Shown in pieces: positions 1 through 7,156 of a DNA stretch of 30,224 nucleotides (its first letter is position 1; every line of letters starts with the position of its first letter). The position numbers and the translations under genes were made by a program. The stretch is from Spirochaetota bacterium (GTDB lineage: Bacteria > Spirochaetota > Spirochaetia > DSM-27196 > PWMO01). The stretch is taken from NCBI GenBank assembly GCA_009908925.1, contig JAAAOH010000207.1, positions 1 through 30,224 on the forward strand, written 5' to 3'. The notes beneath the pieces were generated by a model. It was not told where the DNA came from. It made no database searches and saw only the letters and a list, made by a program, of their open reading frames with translations.

Positions 1-592
1 GCGACAGTTGATTGCCGAGGAAACGATAGTTGTCCTCGAGGCTCTCGCCCTCCTTCCCGAGGAGGACTCCCACGACGTCCTCTTCCCCCCGCACCAGGTC
101 CCGAATGGTTGAGGTCAGACGGTATTCCACCGTTGCCGGATCGAACACGACGGGCAGGGTCTCATAGTCGCCGAGATACTCGACGACCACCCCGGTGTAG
201 ACCACGGCCAGACTCTGCTGGTCCTCCTCGATGACCTGTATCTGCTGCGGCACCACTCCAAGCTGCTCGGCGCGATCCACGGCCTCGGCATCCTGGGGAT
301 TGACGACGCGCACAGTGATTCGTCCGCGGGAGTAGGCGGCGTACTCATTGAGAAGGTCGATGATCTGTTGAGTCTCTACGGCGCGGCTTCTGAGCCGGTC
401 GGAGACGTAGTAGGTGATGGTAACCTCCTGGGGAATCTCGGCAAAGAGATTCCGGGAGACCTCCGAGATGGTGAACGCGTTATTTTCGGTGAGGTCCAGG
501 CGAAAGAAAAACACCGTGCTGTTGAGCGCGACCAGTACCACGATACCAAAAGTCAGAACCGCGGTGACGATCTCGTACGCGCGCCGCGTCAT
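1..592 (-). CDS. gldG: GldG-type ABC-associated protein, N-terminal part (cut by window edge)
   Basis: This gene starts at the ATG whose complement is at 590-592 and runs off the left edge, so only about 197 N-terminal residues are visible. The protein begins MTRRAYEIV, has one membrane segment at about residues 8-30, and continues into a soluble domain with the stretch RLDLTENNAFTIS and the stretch EVTITYYVSD. This layout matches the GldG / ABC_transp_aux family, extracytoplasmic-facing proteins that accompany Gld-type ABC transporters. The ATG overlaps the stop of the upstream ATPase (ATGA), so the two are translationally coupled and almost certainly form one system. The substrate of such systems outside Bacteroidetes is unknown. 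No ABC-2 permease lies between the ATPase and this gene, so the permease must be further left or fused to this protein. Confidence 0.8.
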   Translation of the reverse strand, partial: MTRRAYEIVTAVLTFGIVVLVALNSTVFFFRLDLTENNAFTISEVSRNLFAEIPQEVTITYYVSDRLRSRAVETQQIIDLLNEYAAYSRGRITVRVVNPQDAEAVDRAEQLGVVPQQIQVIEEDQQSLAVVYTGVVVEYLGDYETLPVVFDPATVEYRLTSTIRDLVRGEEDVVGVLLGKEGESLEDNYRFLGNQLS

Positions 593-1608
593 GATGGCTG
601 CCCCTCGGTCGTCAGACTGATGAAGACATCCTCGAGGCTGTAGCGTTTACGCTCGAGGCCAACCAGTTTGAAGCCTTCGGAGACGGCCCAGTCGAAGATG
701 AGCTCACCGCCCTCCGGCGCCCCGCCTTCCAACGCCGCGCCCTCCGGCGCCCCTCCCGGCGCACCCGCCTCTTCCCCGCGGCGGGCGCCGAGGGTAACCT
801 TCACGTCGGTGCGTGCGGCGGGTCCGACCCCGGTCGCCTCGATGTGCTCGATACGCCGCAGCTCGCGCAGGTTGCCGAGCGCCGAGCGCACCGGTTGCTC
901 CCCCGCACCCTTGACCGTGAAGAGGAAAACGTCCTCTCCCTTCATTCCCGAGGTTATCTCCGCGGTCGTCCCCTCCGCCGCAACCCTGCCCCGGTTGAGA
1001 ATAAGCACCCGGTCGCAGACGGCTTCCACCTCTTGCAGGATGTGAGTGGAGAGGATCACCGTTTTCGTCGAACCGAGCTCGCGCACGAGCCGGCGAATCT
1101 CGATGATCTGGTTCGGATCCAGTCCGCTGGTCGGCTCGTCGAGGATAAGAACATCGGGGTCGTGTATGATGGCCTGTGCGAGGCCGGTGCGCTGCCGATA
1201 GCCTTTGGAGAGCTTATCGATAGACCGATAGGCCACCTCCTCGAGGCCGCACTCCTGAACCGCACGGTCGATGTGCTCGGCACGCTTGCTGGGGGGAATA
1301 CCGCGAGCTTGGGCGATGAATTGCAGGTACTCCATCACATTGAGCTCGCTGTAGAGCGGCGCGCTCTCGGGTAGGTATCCGATATTGCGCTTCACGGTTA
1401 TGGGCTCGGCGTAGACGTCGTACCCGTTGACGGTGGCTGTGCCCGAGGTCGGGAAGTGGTAGCCGGTCAGCATCCGGAGAATGGTGGTCTTTCCCGCGCC
1501 GTTCGGCCCGAGGAGCCCGAATACCTCCCGCCGACTCACCTCGAAGCTCACGCCCCGTACCGCCTCTACGTGTCCGTAGCTCTTTCTGACGTCGGTGACC
1601 CGTATCAT
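589..1608 (-). CDS. ABC transporter ATP-binding protein (GldA/CcmA-like)
   Basis: A 339-residue ATPase that energises an ABC-2 type exporter. It has Walker A GPNGAGKTT at about residues 34-42, signature LSKGYRQR at about 133-140, Walker B LILDEPTSGLDP at about 154-165 and the switch His in LSTHI near 189. The first 220 residues are the nucleotide-binding domain. The rest is the C-terminal regulatory extension common in this subfamily, interrupted at about residues 276-301 by a Gly/Ala/Glu/Pro-rich stretch. The start is placed at MIRVTDVRKSYG (1608); an in-frame upstream extension would run back into the rnz coding region. The gene lies 13 bases after rnz and overlaps the gldG-like gene by four bases. 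Confidence 0.92.
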   Translation of the reverse strand: MIRVTDVRKSYGHVEAVRGVSFEVSRREVFGLLGPNGAGKTTILRMLTGYHFPTSGTATVNGYDVYAEPITVKRNIGYLPESAPLYSELNVMEYLQFIAQARGIPPSKRAEHIDRAVQECGLEEVAYRSIDKLSKGYRQRTGLAQAIIHDPDVLILDEPTSGLDPNQIIEIRRLVRELGSTKTVILSTHILQEVEAVCDRVLILNRGRVAAEGTTAEITSGMKGEDVFLFTVKGAGEQPVRSALGNLRELRRIEHIEATGVGPAARTDVKVTLGARRGEEAGAPGGAPEGAALEGGAPEGGELIFDWAVSEGFKLVGLERKRYSLEDVFISLTTEGQPS

Positions 1609-1621
1609 CGCCTGCTCTTCG

Positions 1622-2560
1622 TTACTCTTCGTACGGTATCTCGATGATCTGCCGATCTCTGGTGAGAAAGGAGGCGGCAAACTCTTCGCGCGCCTCATCT
1701 TCTAGAATTTTCAGATCCCGCTTGGTGTATCGTGGGCTGTAGTGAATCAGACCCATGCGCTTCACGCCGCCTGCCTGCCGGGCAAGCTTTCCGGCGTCGT
1801 AGGCGGTCATGTGGCCCTTCTCCCGAGCCGTTTCCTGGAGTGACTTTTCGAACATGCCCTCGCATATGAGAAGGTCGGAACCGCTTACTTCCCGCTCGAT
1901 GTTGCGGTGTCGGTGTGAGTCGGTGACGTAGGAAAACTTGCGTCCGCGGCGGCGCTCGCCCATTACCTGCGACGGCTCGACGACCGCTCCCCCGTCAAGC
2001 GAGACGTTGTTGCCCTGTTGCAGTTGCGACCACATGGGGCCGCGGGGAACGCCGAGCTCGACGGCCTTCTCAGGATGGAACACTCCCGGTCGATCCTCCT
2101 CCGTCAGACTGTATCCCACGCAGTTCCGTGTATGATAGAGAGGAAAGGAGCGCACCGTAAAGCCCGCGCCGGAAAACACCTCGCCGGCGGTGCGGGGGTC
2201 CTCGATCTCTTGCACGATAATCTCGAAATTGATGTACATCTCCAGCACGCGGCGACTCATCTCAACGTACTCGCGGATACGCGGCGGTCCGATGACGTAG
2301 AGCGGCTCCTCACGATCGACCTGAGAGGAGAGCATCAGCATTCCGGGCAGCCCGGTAACGTGGTCGGCGTGGGTATGAGAGATAAATATGGCCGTGATCT
2401 TCTTCCACCGGAGGTTGAGAGCGCGAAGTGACACCTGCGTGCCCTCGCCACAGTCGAAGAGAAATAGCTCACCCTCGCGGCGCAGCAGTACCGATGTCAG
2501 ATGACGCCCGGGCAGCGGCATCATGCCGCCGGTACCCAGCACGAACGCCTCCATGTTCAC
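1622..2560 (-). CDS. rnz: Ribonuclease Z (tRNA 3' processing endonuclease)
   Basis: A 312-residue metallo-beta-lactamase-fold nuclease that cuts the 3' trailer from tRNA precursors. The zinc-binding motif HTHADH is at residues 62-67, preceded by FDCGEGTQ (35-42), which is typical of RNase Z. Further likely ligands are His143 (PLYHTRN), Asp214 (VTDSHRH) and His273 (LIHYSPRY). Length is normal for the short bacterial form. Two starts are possible: GTG at 2560 or ATG at 2554. The GTG is preferred because TTAGGAG lies about six bases upstream of it and would be about twelve from the ATG. The gene is 49 bases downstream of fabV and 13 upstream of the ABC ATPase, so it probably shares their transcript. 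Confidence 0.93.
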   Translation of the reverse strand: MNMEAFVLGTGGMMPLPGRHLTSVLLRREGELFLFDCGEGTQVSLRALNLRWKKITAIFISHTHADHVTGLPGMLMLSSQVDREEPLYVIGPPRIREYVEMSRRVLEMYINFEIIVQEIEDPRTAGEVFSGAGFTVRSFPLYHTRNCVGYSLTEEDRPGVFHPEKAVELGVPRGPMWSQLQQGNNVSLDGGAVVEPSQVMGERRRGRKFSYVTDSHRHRNIEREVSGSDLLICEGMFEKSLQETAREKGHMTAYDAGKLARQAGGVKRMGLIHYSPRYTKRDLKILEDEAREEFAASFLTRDRQIIEIPYEE

Positions 2561-2609
2561 ATACGGCTCCTAATGAATAGTGATTGTAGTGGCTGCCGAG
2601 GACGTCGCG

Positions 2610-3776
2610 TTAGAGATCCACGTCCTCGTCGTAGTCGATCTCGTCGAAGCCAAACCCGTGCATATGCAGGAACTCGCTGCGGTACTCCTCAAGGTCGGCG
2701 ATTTCCGCGAGGTTTTCCTCACTGACGCTGTCCCAGCCTGCGCGAACCTGCCCCTGCACGGCGTCGCGGAGTTCCCAGTCGTCGAGCCGGATGCGTCCTT
2801 CCTCGTCGACGGGGACCTTGCCTCCGGCGTAGAGCCGCTCGGAGAAGAGGCGGTACATCTGCTCGATGGTGCCCTCATGCAGCCCCTTCTCCTTCATGAC
2901 GCGAAAGAGGATGGTCATGTAGAGGGGAACCACGGGGATGACCGCGCTCGCACGCGTAACGACGGCCTTGTTGACAGATACCCGCGCACTACCACCGATC
3001 GTGGCGAGCCTTGAGCTGAGCTCCCCGGCGGTGCCCTCGAGGTGTTCCTTGGCCTGCCCGATGGTCCCGTCGCGGTAGATGGGGCGGGTAAAATCGCTGC
3101 CGATGTAGGAATAGGCAAGAGTCGTCGCACCCTCGCTCAGCACGCCCGCGTCGAGGAGGGCCTGTATCCACAGCGCCCAGTCCTCGCCGCCCATCACCTT
3201 CACCGTGGCGTCGATTTCTTCCTGCGTAGCCGGCTCCACCGACACCTCTCGGATCTCCTCCTTGAAGGGGTCGAGGGTGTAGGAGGTGTAGGGCTCGCCT
3301 ATGGGCTTGAGGGCCGAGCGAAACATCTCGCCGGTGTCCGGATCGACGCGGACGCCGGAGGCGAGGCTGTATATGACGAGGTCCACGCTGCCCATGTTCT
3401 CGCGTATCTTCGCGATGGCGTTCTGCTTCGTCTCGTGGCTGAAGGCATCGCCGATGAGGGACTCAGCGTACAGGCCGTCCGCGCGCGCGAGGCGCTCGAG
3501 CTCTTCGGTCATGTACCAGCCCGGCGTTGCCGGTCGTTTCGCGCTTGCCGGCTTCTCGAAGGCCACCCCGAGGCTGTTTGCGCCGGATGCAAAGGCCGCC
3601 GTGGCGCGTGTCGACAGCCCGTAGCCGGCCGATGAGCCAATAACCAACACGTTCGCGGGACCTTCTATTCGCTTTTGCGAGCGTACGTAGTCAACGAGTC
3701 TGTTCACGTAGAAGCGAGCACCCTTTGGATGCGCGTTGACACATATGTTGTTACGGATCATCGGTTTAATGATCAT
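2610..3776 (-). CDS. fabV: Trans-2-enoyl-CoA/ACP reductase, NADH-dependent (FabV/Ter family)
   Basis: A 388-residue reductase that converts trans-2-enoyl thioesters to acyl thioesters with NADH. It starts with the hallmark MIIKPMIRNNIC. The nucleotide-binding glycine-rich segment is VIGSSAGYGLS (about 45-55). The catalytic pair has the FabV spacing Tyr-x8-Lys, Tyr234 and Lys243, within PIYRDGTIGQAK. The start at 3776 fits the family N-terminus and has AAAGGTGG upstream. The closest characterised spirochaetal relative is Treponema denticola Ter, a crotonyl-CoA reductase. Whether this copy serves fatty-acid synthesis or a butyryl-CoA fermentation route cannot be told here, because no other fab or butyrate genes are nearby. 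It heads the minus-strand run fabV-rnz-ABC-gldG. Confidence 0.95.
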   Translation of the reverse strand: MIIKPMIRNNICVNAHPKGARFYVNRLVDYVRSQKRIEGPANVLVIGSSAGYGLSTRATAAFASGANSLGVAFEKPASAKRPATPGWYMTEELERLARADGLYAESLIGDAFSHETKQNAIAKIRENMGSVDLVIYSLASGVRVDPDTGEMFRSALKPIGEPYTSYTLDPFKEEIREVSVEPATQEEIDATVKVMGGEDWALWIQALLDAGVLSEGATTLAYSYIGSDFTRPIYRDGTIGQAKEHLEGTAGELSSRLATIGGSARVSVNKAVVTRASAVIPVVPLYMTILFRVMKEKGLHEGTIEQMYRLFSERLYAGGKVPVDEEGRIRLDDWELRDAVQGQVRAGWDSVSEENLAEIADLEEYRSEFLHMHGFGFDEIDYDEDVDL

Positions 3777-3808
3777 CGGACCACCTTTGCTCGTTACGTT
3801 TTCCACAA

Positions 3809-3837
3809 ACCCTACAGCACTGGTTCAAAAAAGGCAA
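3809..3837 (-). promoter_or_regulatory. Candidate sigma70-type promoter of fabV
   Basis: On the minus strand, TTGCCT (complement of 3832-3837) and TAGGGT (complement of 3809-3814) are separated by 17 bases. Transcription would begin near 3802, leaving a leader of about 26 bases with a Shine-Dalgarno-like AGGTGG before the fabV ATG. The match to consensus is moderate. The -35 box lies one base from the -35 box of the divergent hisD promoter candidate. Confidence 0.4.
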
Positions 3838-3838
3838 G

Positions 3839-3867
3839 TTGACGGGCAGGCCCGCTGTGGGTAGCCT
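3839..3867 (+). promoter_or_regulatory. Candidate promoter of the HisD-family gene, possibly leaderless
   Basis: TTGACG at 3839-3844 (five of six consensus bases) is followed after 17 bases by TAGCCT at 3862-3867 (three of six). The -10 ends nine bases before the ATG at 3877 and no Shine-Dalgarno sequence is visible there, so the message could start at or next to the ATG. The -10 match is weak. Confidence 0.35.
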
Positions 3868-3876
3868 GTAGCTTCG

Positions 3877-5184
3877 ATGAATATACGATTCTACGAGTGG
3901 GCGCAACTGACGGCGAGGGAGCGCGCGGAGATCCTCGCGCGTTCGGAGCAGGATATCGAGAGCGTACGCGAAAGCGTGCGAGGGATCACCGAGGGCGTGC
4001 GGGACAGGGGCGACGCGGCACTGCGCGAGTACACCGCCCGCTTCGACGGGGTCGACCTCGGCGACCGGCCGATCGCCGTCTCCACGGCGGAGCTCGACGC
4101 GGCGGCCGGCCTCATTTCCGATGAGGTGCGCGCGGCCGTCGAGTTTGCGGTGGATAACGTGTTCCGCGCGCACGAGGCGCAGCTCGACCGGAGCCTCCGC
4201 ACCACCGAGGTACGCCCGGGTGTCTACGCCGGCGAGCGCGCCGGCCCCATCCCCTCGGCGGGCCTCTACGTTCCTCACGGCCGCGGAAGCTTTCCGTCGA
4301 TGCTCTACATGCTCGCCGTACCCGCACGGGTCGCAGGCGTGGAGCATGTCGCCGTCGTCACCCCACCCTCGCGGGACGGCAGCGTCGACCCCGCATGCCT
4401 GTACGCCGCCCGGTACGTGGGGGTGGACACAGTCTATCGCGTGGGCGGCGCCCAGGCGATTGCCGCCCTCGCCTACGGCACCGAATCCGTCGCGGCGGTG
4501 TCGAAGCTCGTGGGACCGGGAAGCATGTACGTAGCCGCCGCAAAACGGGAGGTGGCCGGGATCGTCGACACCGGACTTCCTGCCGGCCCAACCGAGTCCA
4601 TCGTTCTAGCCGACGGCCACGCGGACCCTTGGAAGGTTTCCCTCGACCTCATGGTGGAGGCCGAGCACGGCTCGGACTCCCAGGCCGTCCTCGTGACCCC
4701 GAGCCTCCCCCTCGCGGAGGCCGTCCGGGAAGTCCTCCCCGAGCTCATCGCCGAGGCGCCCGAACCCCGCCGCGGCTTCCTCGAGGATGTCTTTTCCGGC
4801 TACGGAGGGATCATAAAGAGCGAATCGATGGAGGAGGCGGCGGAGATCGTCAACGCCTTCGCTCCCGAGCACCTGCAGATACAGACCCGCGAGCCCTACG
4901 ACGCTCTCGGCCTCATTCGCCACGCCGGAGAGATCCTCCTTGGCGAGCACTCGGTGTTCAGCCTCGCAAACTACGCCACCGGTGCCAACGCCGTGCTCCC
5001 CACCGGCGGGAACGCGCGGACCTGGTCTCCGGTGTCGGTGAGGGACTTCATCAAGTACTCCTCGGTTGTCCACGTGACCGCGGCCGGCTATGAAACGCTG
5101 CGCGACCACGTGATCGCCCTTGCCGACTACGAGGGCTTCCACACCCACGCACAGGCGCTGCGGCGCCGTGACGAATCGCTGTAG
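3877..5184 (+). CDS. hisD: Histidinol dehydrogenase family protein (HisD-like, variant metal site)
   Basis: A 435-residue member of the histidinol dehydrogenase family, a two-step NAD-dependent alcohol/aldehyde oxidation. Family blocks are clear: GGAQAIAALAYGTESV (about 190-205), GPGSMYVAAAKREV (213-226), GPTESIVLAD (237-246), catalytic Glu331-His332 in PEHLQ, and the C-terminal FHTHAQAL. Compared with the E. coli zinc ligands Gln259, His262, Asp360 and His419, the aligned residues appear to be Glu261, His264, Asn365 and His424. The substrate-contacting His367 is Ala372 (NAVLPT instead of NHVLPT). No other his gene is present. It could therefore be a HisD-family enzyme acting on a different amino alcohol or diol. 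Family membership is certain; a role in histidine synthesis is not. Confidence 0.85.
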   Translation: MNIRFYEWAQLTARERAEILARSEQDIESVRESVRGITEGVRDRGDAALREYTARFDGVDLGDRPIAVSTAELDAAAGLISDEVRAAVEFAVDNVFRAHEAQLDRSLRTTEVRPGVYAGERAGPIPSAGLYVPHGRGSFPSMLYMLAVPARVAGVEHVAVVTPPSRDGSVDPACLYAARYVGVDTVYRVGGAQAIAALAYGTESVAAVSKLVGPGSMYVAAAKREVAGIVDTGLPAGPTESIVLADGHADPWKVSLDLMVEAEHGSDSQAVLVTPSLPLAEAVREVLPELIAEAPEPRRGFLEDVFSGYGGIIKSESMEEAAEIVNAFAPEHLQIQTREPYDALGLIRHAGEILLGEHSVFSLANYATGANAVLPTGGNARTWSPVSVRDFIKYSSVVHVTAAGYETLRDHVIALADYEGFHTHAQALRRRDESL

Positions 5185-5191
5185 AATTACC

Positions 5192-6550
5192 GTGCGCAGA
5201 CGCTTTTCCCATACCGACGACGCATTCGCCTATATCGAGTCCTTCACAAACCTCGAGCGCTCGAAGACCATGAAGCGTGAGTATCGCCTCGAGCGCATGG
5301 AGGCCCTACTCGAGGCGTTCGGCCGGCCCGAGCGCCGGCTCGAGGCCATCCACATCGCAGGCTCCAAGGGAAAGGGCTCGACCGCGGCATTCGTCGCCTC
5401 CATGCTCGACGCCGCCGGCTACGACGTCGGACTCTACACATCACCGCACGTGGAGAGCTACCTCGAGCGATTCACCTCCGCACGGCGCCACCTGCCCGAG
5501 CACGTGATCCTCGAAGAAGCCGACCGTATCCGCGACTACCTCGAGGGCGGAGGCGAGGGGCGCTTCGAGCACGAGACCCACGGCGGGCCGCCTACGACCT
5601 TCGAGCTCCTCACCCTCCTCGCCTTCCTCGCCTTCGTGCGCCTCGGCTACCGCTACGCTGTGCTCGAGACGGGAATGGGCGGGCGCCTCGATGCCACGAA
5701 CGTCGTCTCGCCACTGGCGAGCATCATCACACCCATCGAGCTCGAGCATACCGAGTATCTCGGCGATACCATCCCGAAGATCGCCGGCGAGAAGGCCGCC
5801 ATTATCAAGGGTGCCCCCGCCTTCATCGGCAGGCTCTCCGATGAGGCCCTCGCGGTGGTGCGCCGACGCATCGAAGAAACAGGAGCGCGGCCGAAATTCC
5901 TCACCGAGGAGGCCACGGCCCTGGAGCTCGACACCGGTAGCGTGCCGCCCCTGCTGCGAGTGGGGTTTCGCGACGGGGCTTCCCTCAAGGCGCGGCTGTC
6001 AATGCTCGGCGGCGCGCAGGCCGACAACGCGGCCCTCGCCGCCCTCTGCGTTCGCGGGCTCTTCCCGGACGTGGCGAGGGCAACGCTCGAACGCGGCATA
6101 CAGGCGACCTGGCTTCCCGGCCGGGGCGAGCTGATCCGCACGCCGGATGACGTGCCGGTGGTACTCGACGGAGCCCACACACCCCACTCCGTCGCGCGGC
6201 TGCGCGAGACATTCGGGGAGGTCTTCGGGACCCGCGGGGTCCTGATCTTCGGCTCGGTGGCCGGAAAGGACCATGAGAAAATGGCCCGTATCCTCGCAGA
6301 CGGCTTCGACCGGGTCATCATCGCCCGCCCCGGCAGTTTCAAAGAGAGCTCCCCGGAGGCGGTCGCCGGGGCATTCGAGTCGGCGGGGGCGTCGGTGTCA
6401 CTCATCCCCGATGCCCGAGCGGCAGTCGCTGCGGCGCTTGCCGGCGGCGACGGGCGGCCTATCCTCGTCACCGGCTCCTTTTACCTCCTCGGTGAGGTTC
6501 GACGCTACATTCGCGCCTCCGTGGACGCAGGCGACGGCGATTTCGTATAG
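5192..6550 (+). CDS. folC: Folylpolyglutamate synthase / dihydrofolate synthase (FolC)
   Basis: A 452-residue Mur-ligase-fold enzyme that adds glutamate to folates, and in many bacteria also makes dihydrofolate from dihydropteroate. The ATP loop GSKGKGST is at residues 57-64, followed by TSPHVESYLERF, LETGMGGRLDATN (158-170), LEHTEYLGDT (184-193), the carbamyl-lysine region GEKAAIIKG (199-207) and LDGAHTPHS (325-333). The GTG at 5192 is chosen because it keeps the conserved AFAYIESFTNLERS block and begins just seven bases after the stop of the hisD-like gene. A longer reading frame back into that gene exists but adds no family sequence. No strong Shine-Dalgarno is seen, which is compatible with coupling to the upstream gene. 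Confidence 0.9.
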   Translation: MRRRFSHTDDAFAYIESFTNLERSKTMKREYRLERMEALLEAFGRPERRLEAIHIAGSKGKGSTAAFVASMLDAAGYDVGLYTSPHVESYLERFTSARRHLPEHVILEEADRIRDYLEGGGEGRFEHETHGGPPTTFELLTLLAFLAFVRLGYRYAVLETGMGGRLDATNVVSPLASIITPIELEHTEYLGDTIPKIAGEKAAIIKGAPAFIGRLSDEALAVVRRRIEETGARPKFLTEEATALELDTGSVPPLLRVGFRDGASLKARLSMLGGAQADNAALAALCVRGLFPDVARATLERGIQATWLPGRGELIRTPDDVPVVLDGAHTPHSVARLRETFGEVFGTRGVLIFGSVAGKDHEKMARILADGFDRVIIARPGSFKESSPEAVAGAFESAGASVSLIPDARAAVAAALAGGDGRPILVTGSFYLLGEVRRYIRASVDAGDGDFV

Positions 6551-6599
6551 TCAATTTGTACGGCTATGTCAAATGAGCCGTTTCAAAGGAGTGCAACTC

Positions 6600-7154
6600 A
6601 TGACCGAGCTCTTGAACGGGCGACTCGTTATCACAACCGGCGACATAACCCGGATGGAGGTTGATGCCGTGGTAAATGCGGCAAACTCCTCGCTCATGGG
6701 CGGCGGCGGGGTCGACGGTGCCATCCACCGAGCGGGTGGGCCCGGCATTCTCCAGGAGTGCAAGGAGGTACGAACGCACGACTGGCCGGACGGGCTTCCC
6801 ACGGGACAGGCGGCCGTCACCACCGCCGGCGATCTGCCCGCACAGAAGGTCATCCATACGGTCGGACCCGTGTGGCACGGTGGCGACAGTCAGGAAGACG
6901 AGCTTCTCGAAGCCGCCTACCGTAACAGCCTGGACAAGGCCGCGTTCGAGGCCATGCAGACGGTGGCCTTCCCCGCCGTCTCCACCGGCGTCTACGGATT
7001 CCCGAAGGATCGGGCCGCGAAGATCGCCTACCGCGCGGTGGGAGATTATACGCGACGCAACACCGTGCCTCGCACTATTTACTTCGTGTTCTTCTCACAG
7101 GACGACGCCGACGCGTTTCTGAGCGCGGTGGGCGCAGACGCGGACGCAGGCTGA
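6600..7154 (+). CDS. Macrodomain protein (MacroD-type ADP-ribose binding / hydrolase)
   Basis: A 184-residue stand-alone macrodomain. The ADP-ribose binding blocks are GDITRMEVDAVVNAAN (14-29), GGGGVDGAIHRAGG (34-47), LPTGQAAVTTAGDLPA (66-81), VIHTVGP (84-90) and the phosphate loop STGVYGFP (128-135). These are features of the MacroD-type class that hydrolyses O-acetyl-ADP-ribose or removes mono-ADP-ribose from proteins. The start at 6600 has AAGGAG eight bases upstream; an upstream in-frame ATG lies before that site and is less likely. The gene ends two bases before the GTG of the NFACT-like gene, so the two should be co-translated. The biological target is unknown. Confidence 0.93.
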   Translation: MTELLNGRLVITTGDITRMEVDAVVNAANSSLMGGGGVDGAIHRAGGPGILQECKEVRTHDWPDGLPTGQAAVTTAGDLPAQKVIHTVGPVWHGGDSQEDELLEAAYRNSLDKAAFEAMQTVAFPAVSTGVYGFPKDRAAKIAYRAVGDYTRRNTVPRTIYFVFFSQDDADAFLSAVGADADAG

Positions 7155-7156
7155 CG

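Noticed and set aside
690..790. GC-rich repeated stretch in the ABC ATPase resembling a repeat array
   Set aside because: Units are irregular, in frame and encode a Gly/Ala/Glu/Pro linker. There are no uniform repeats or spacers as in CRISPR.
3777..3806. A ten-codon N-terminal extension of FabV
   Set aside because: The family N-terminus MIIKPMIRNN begins at 3776 and the Shine-Dalgarno-like AGGTGG lies inside the supposed extension.
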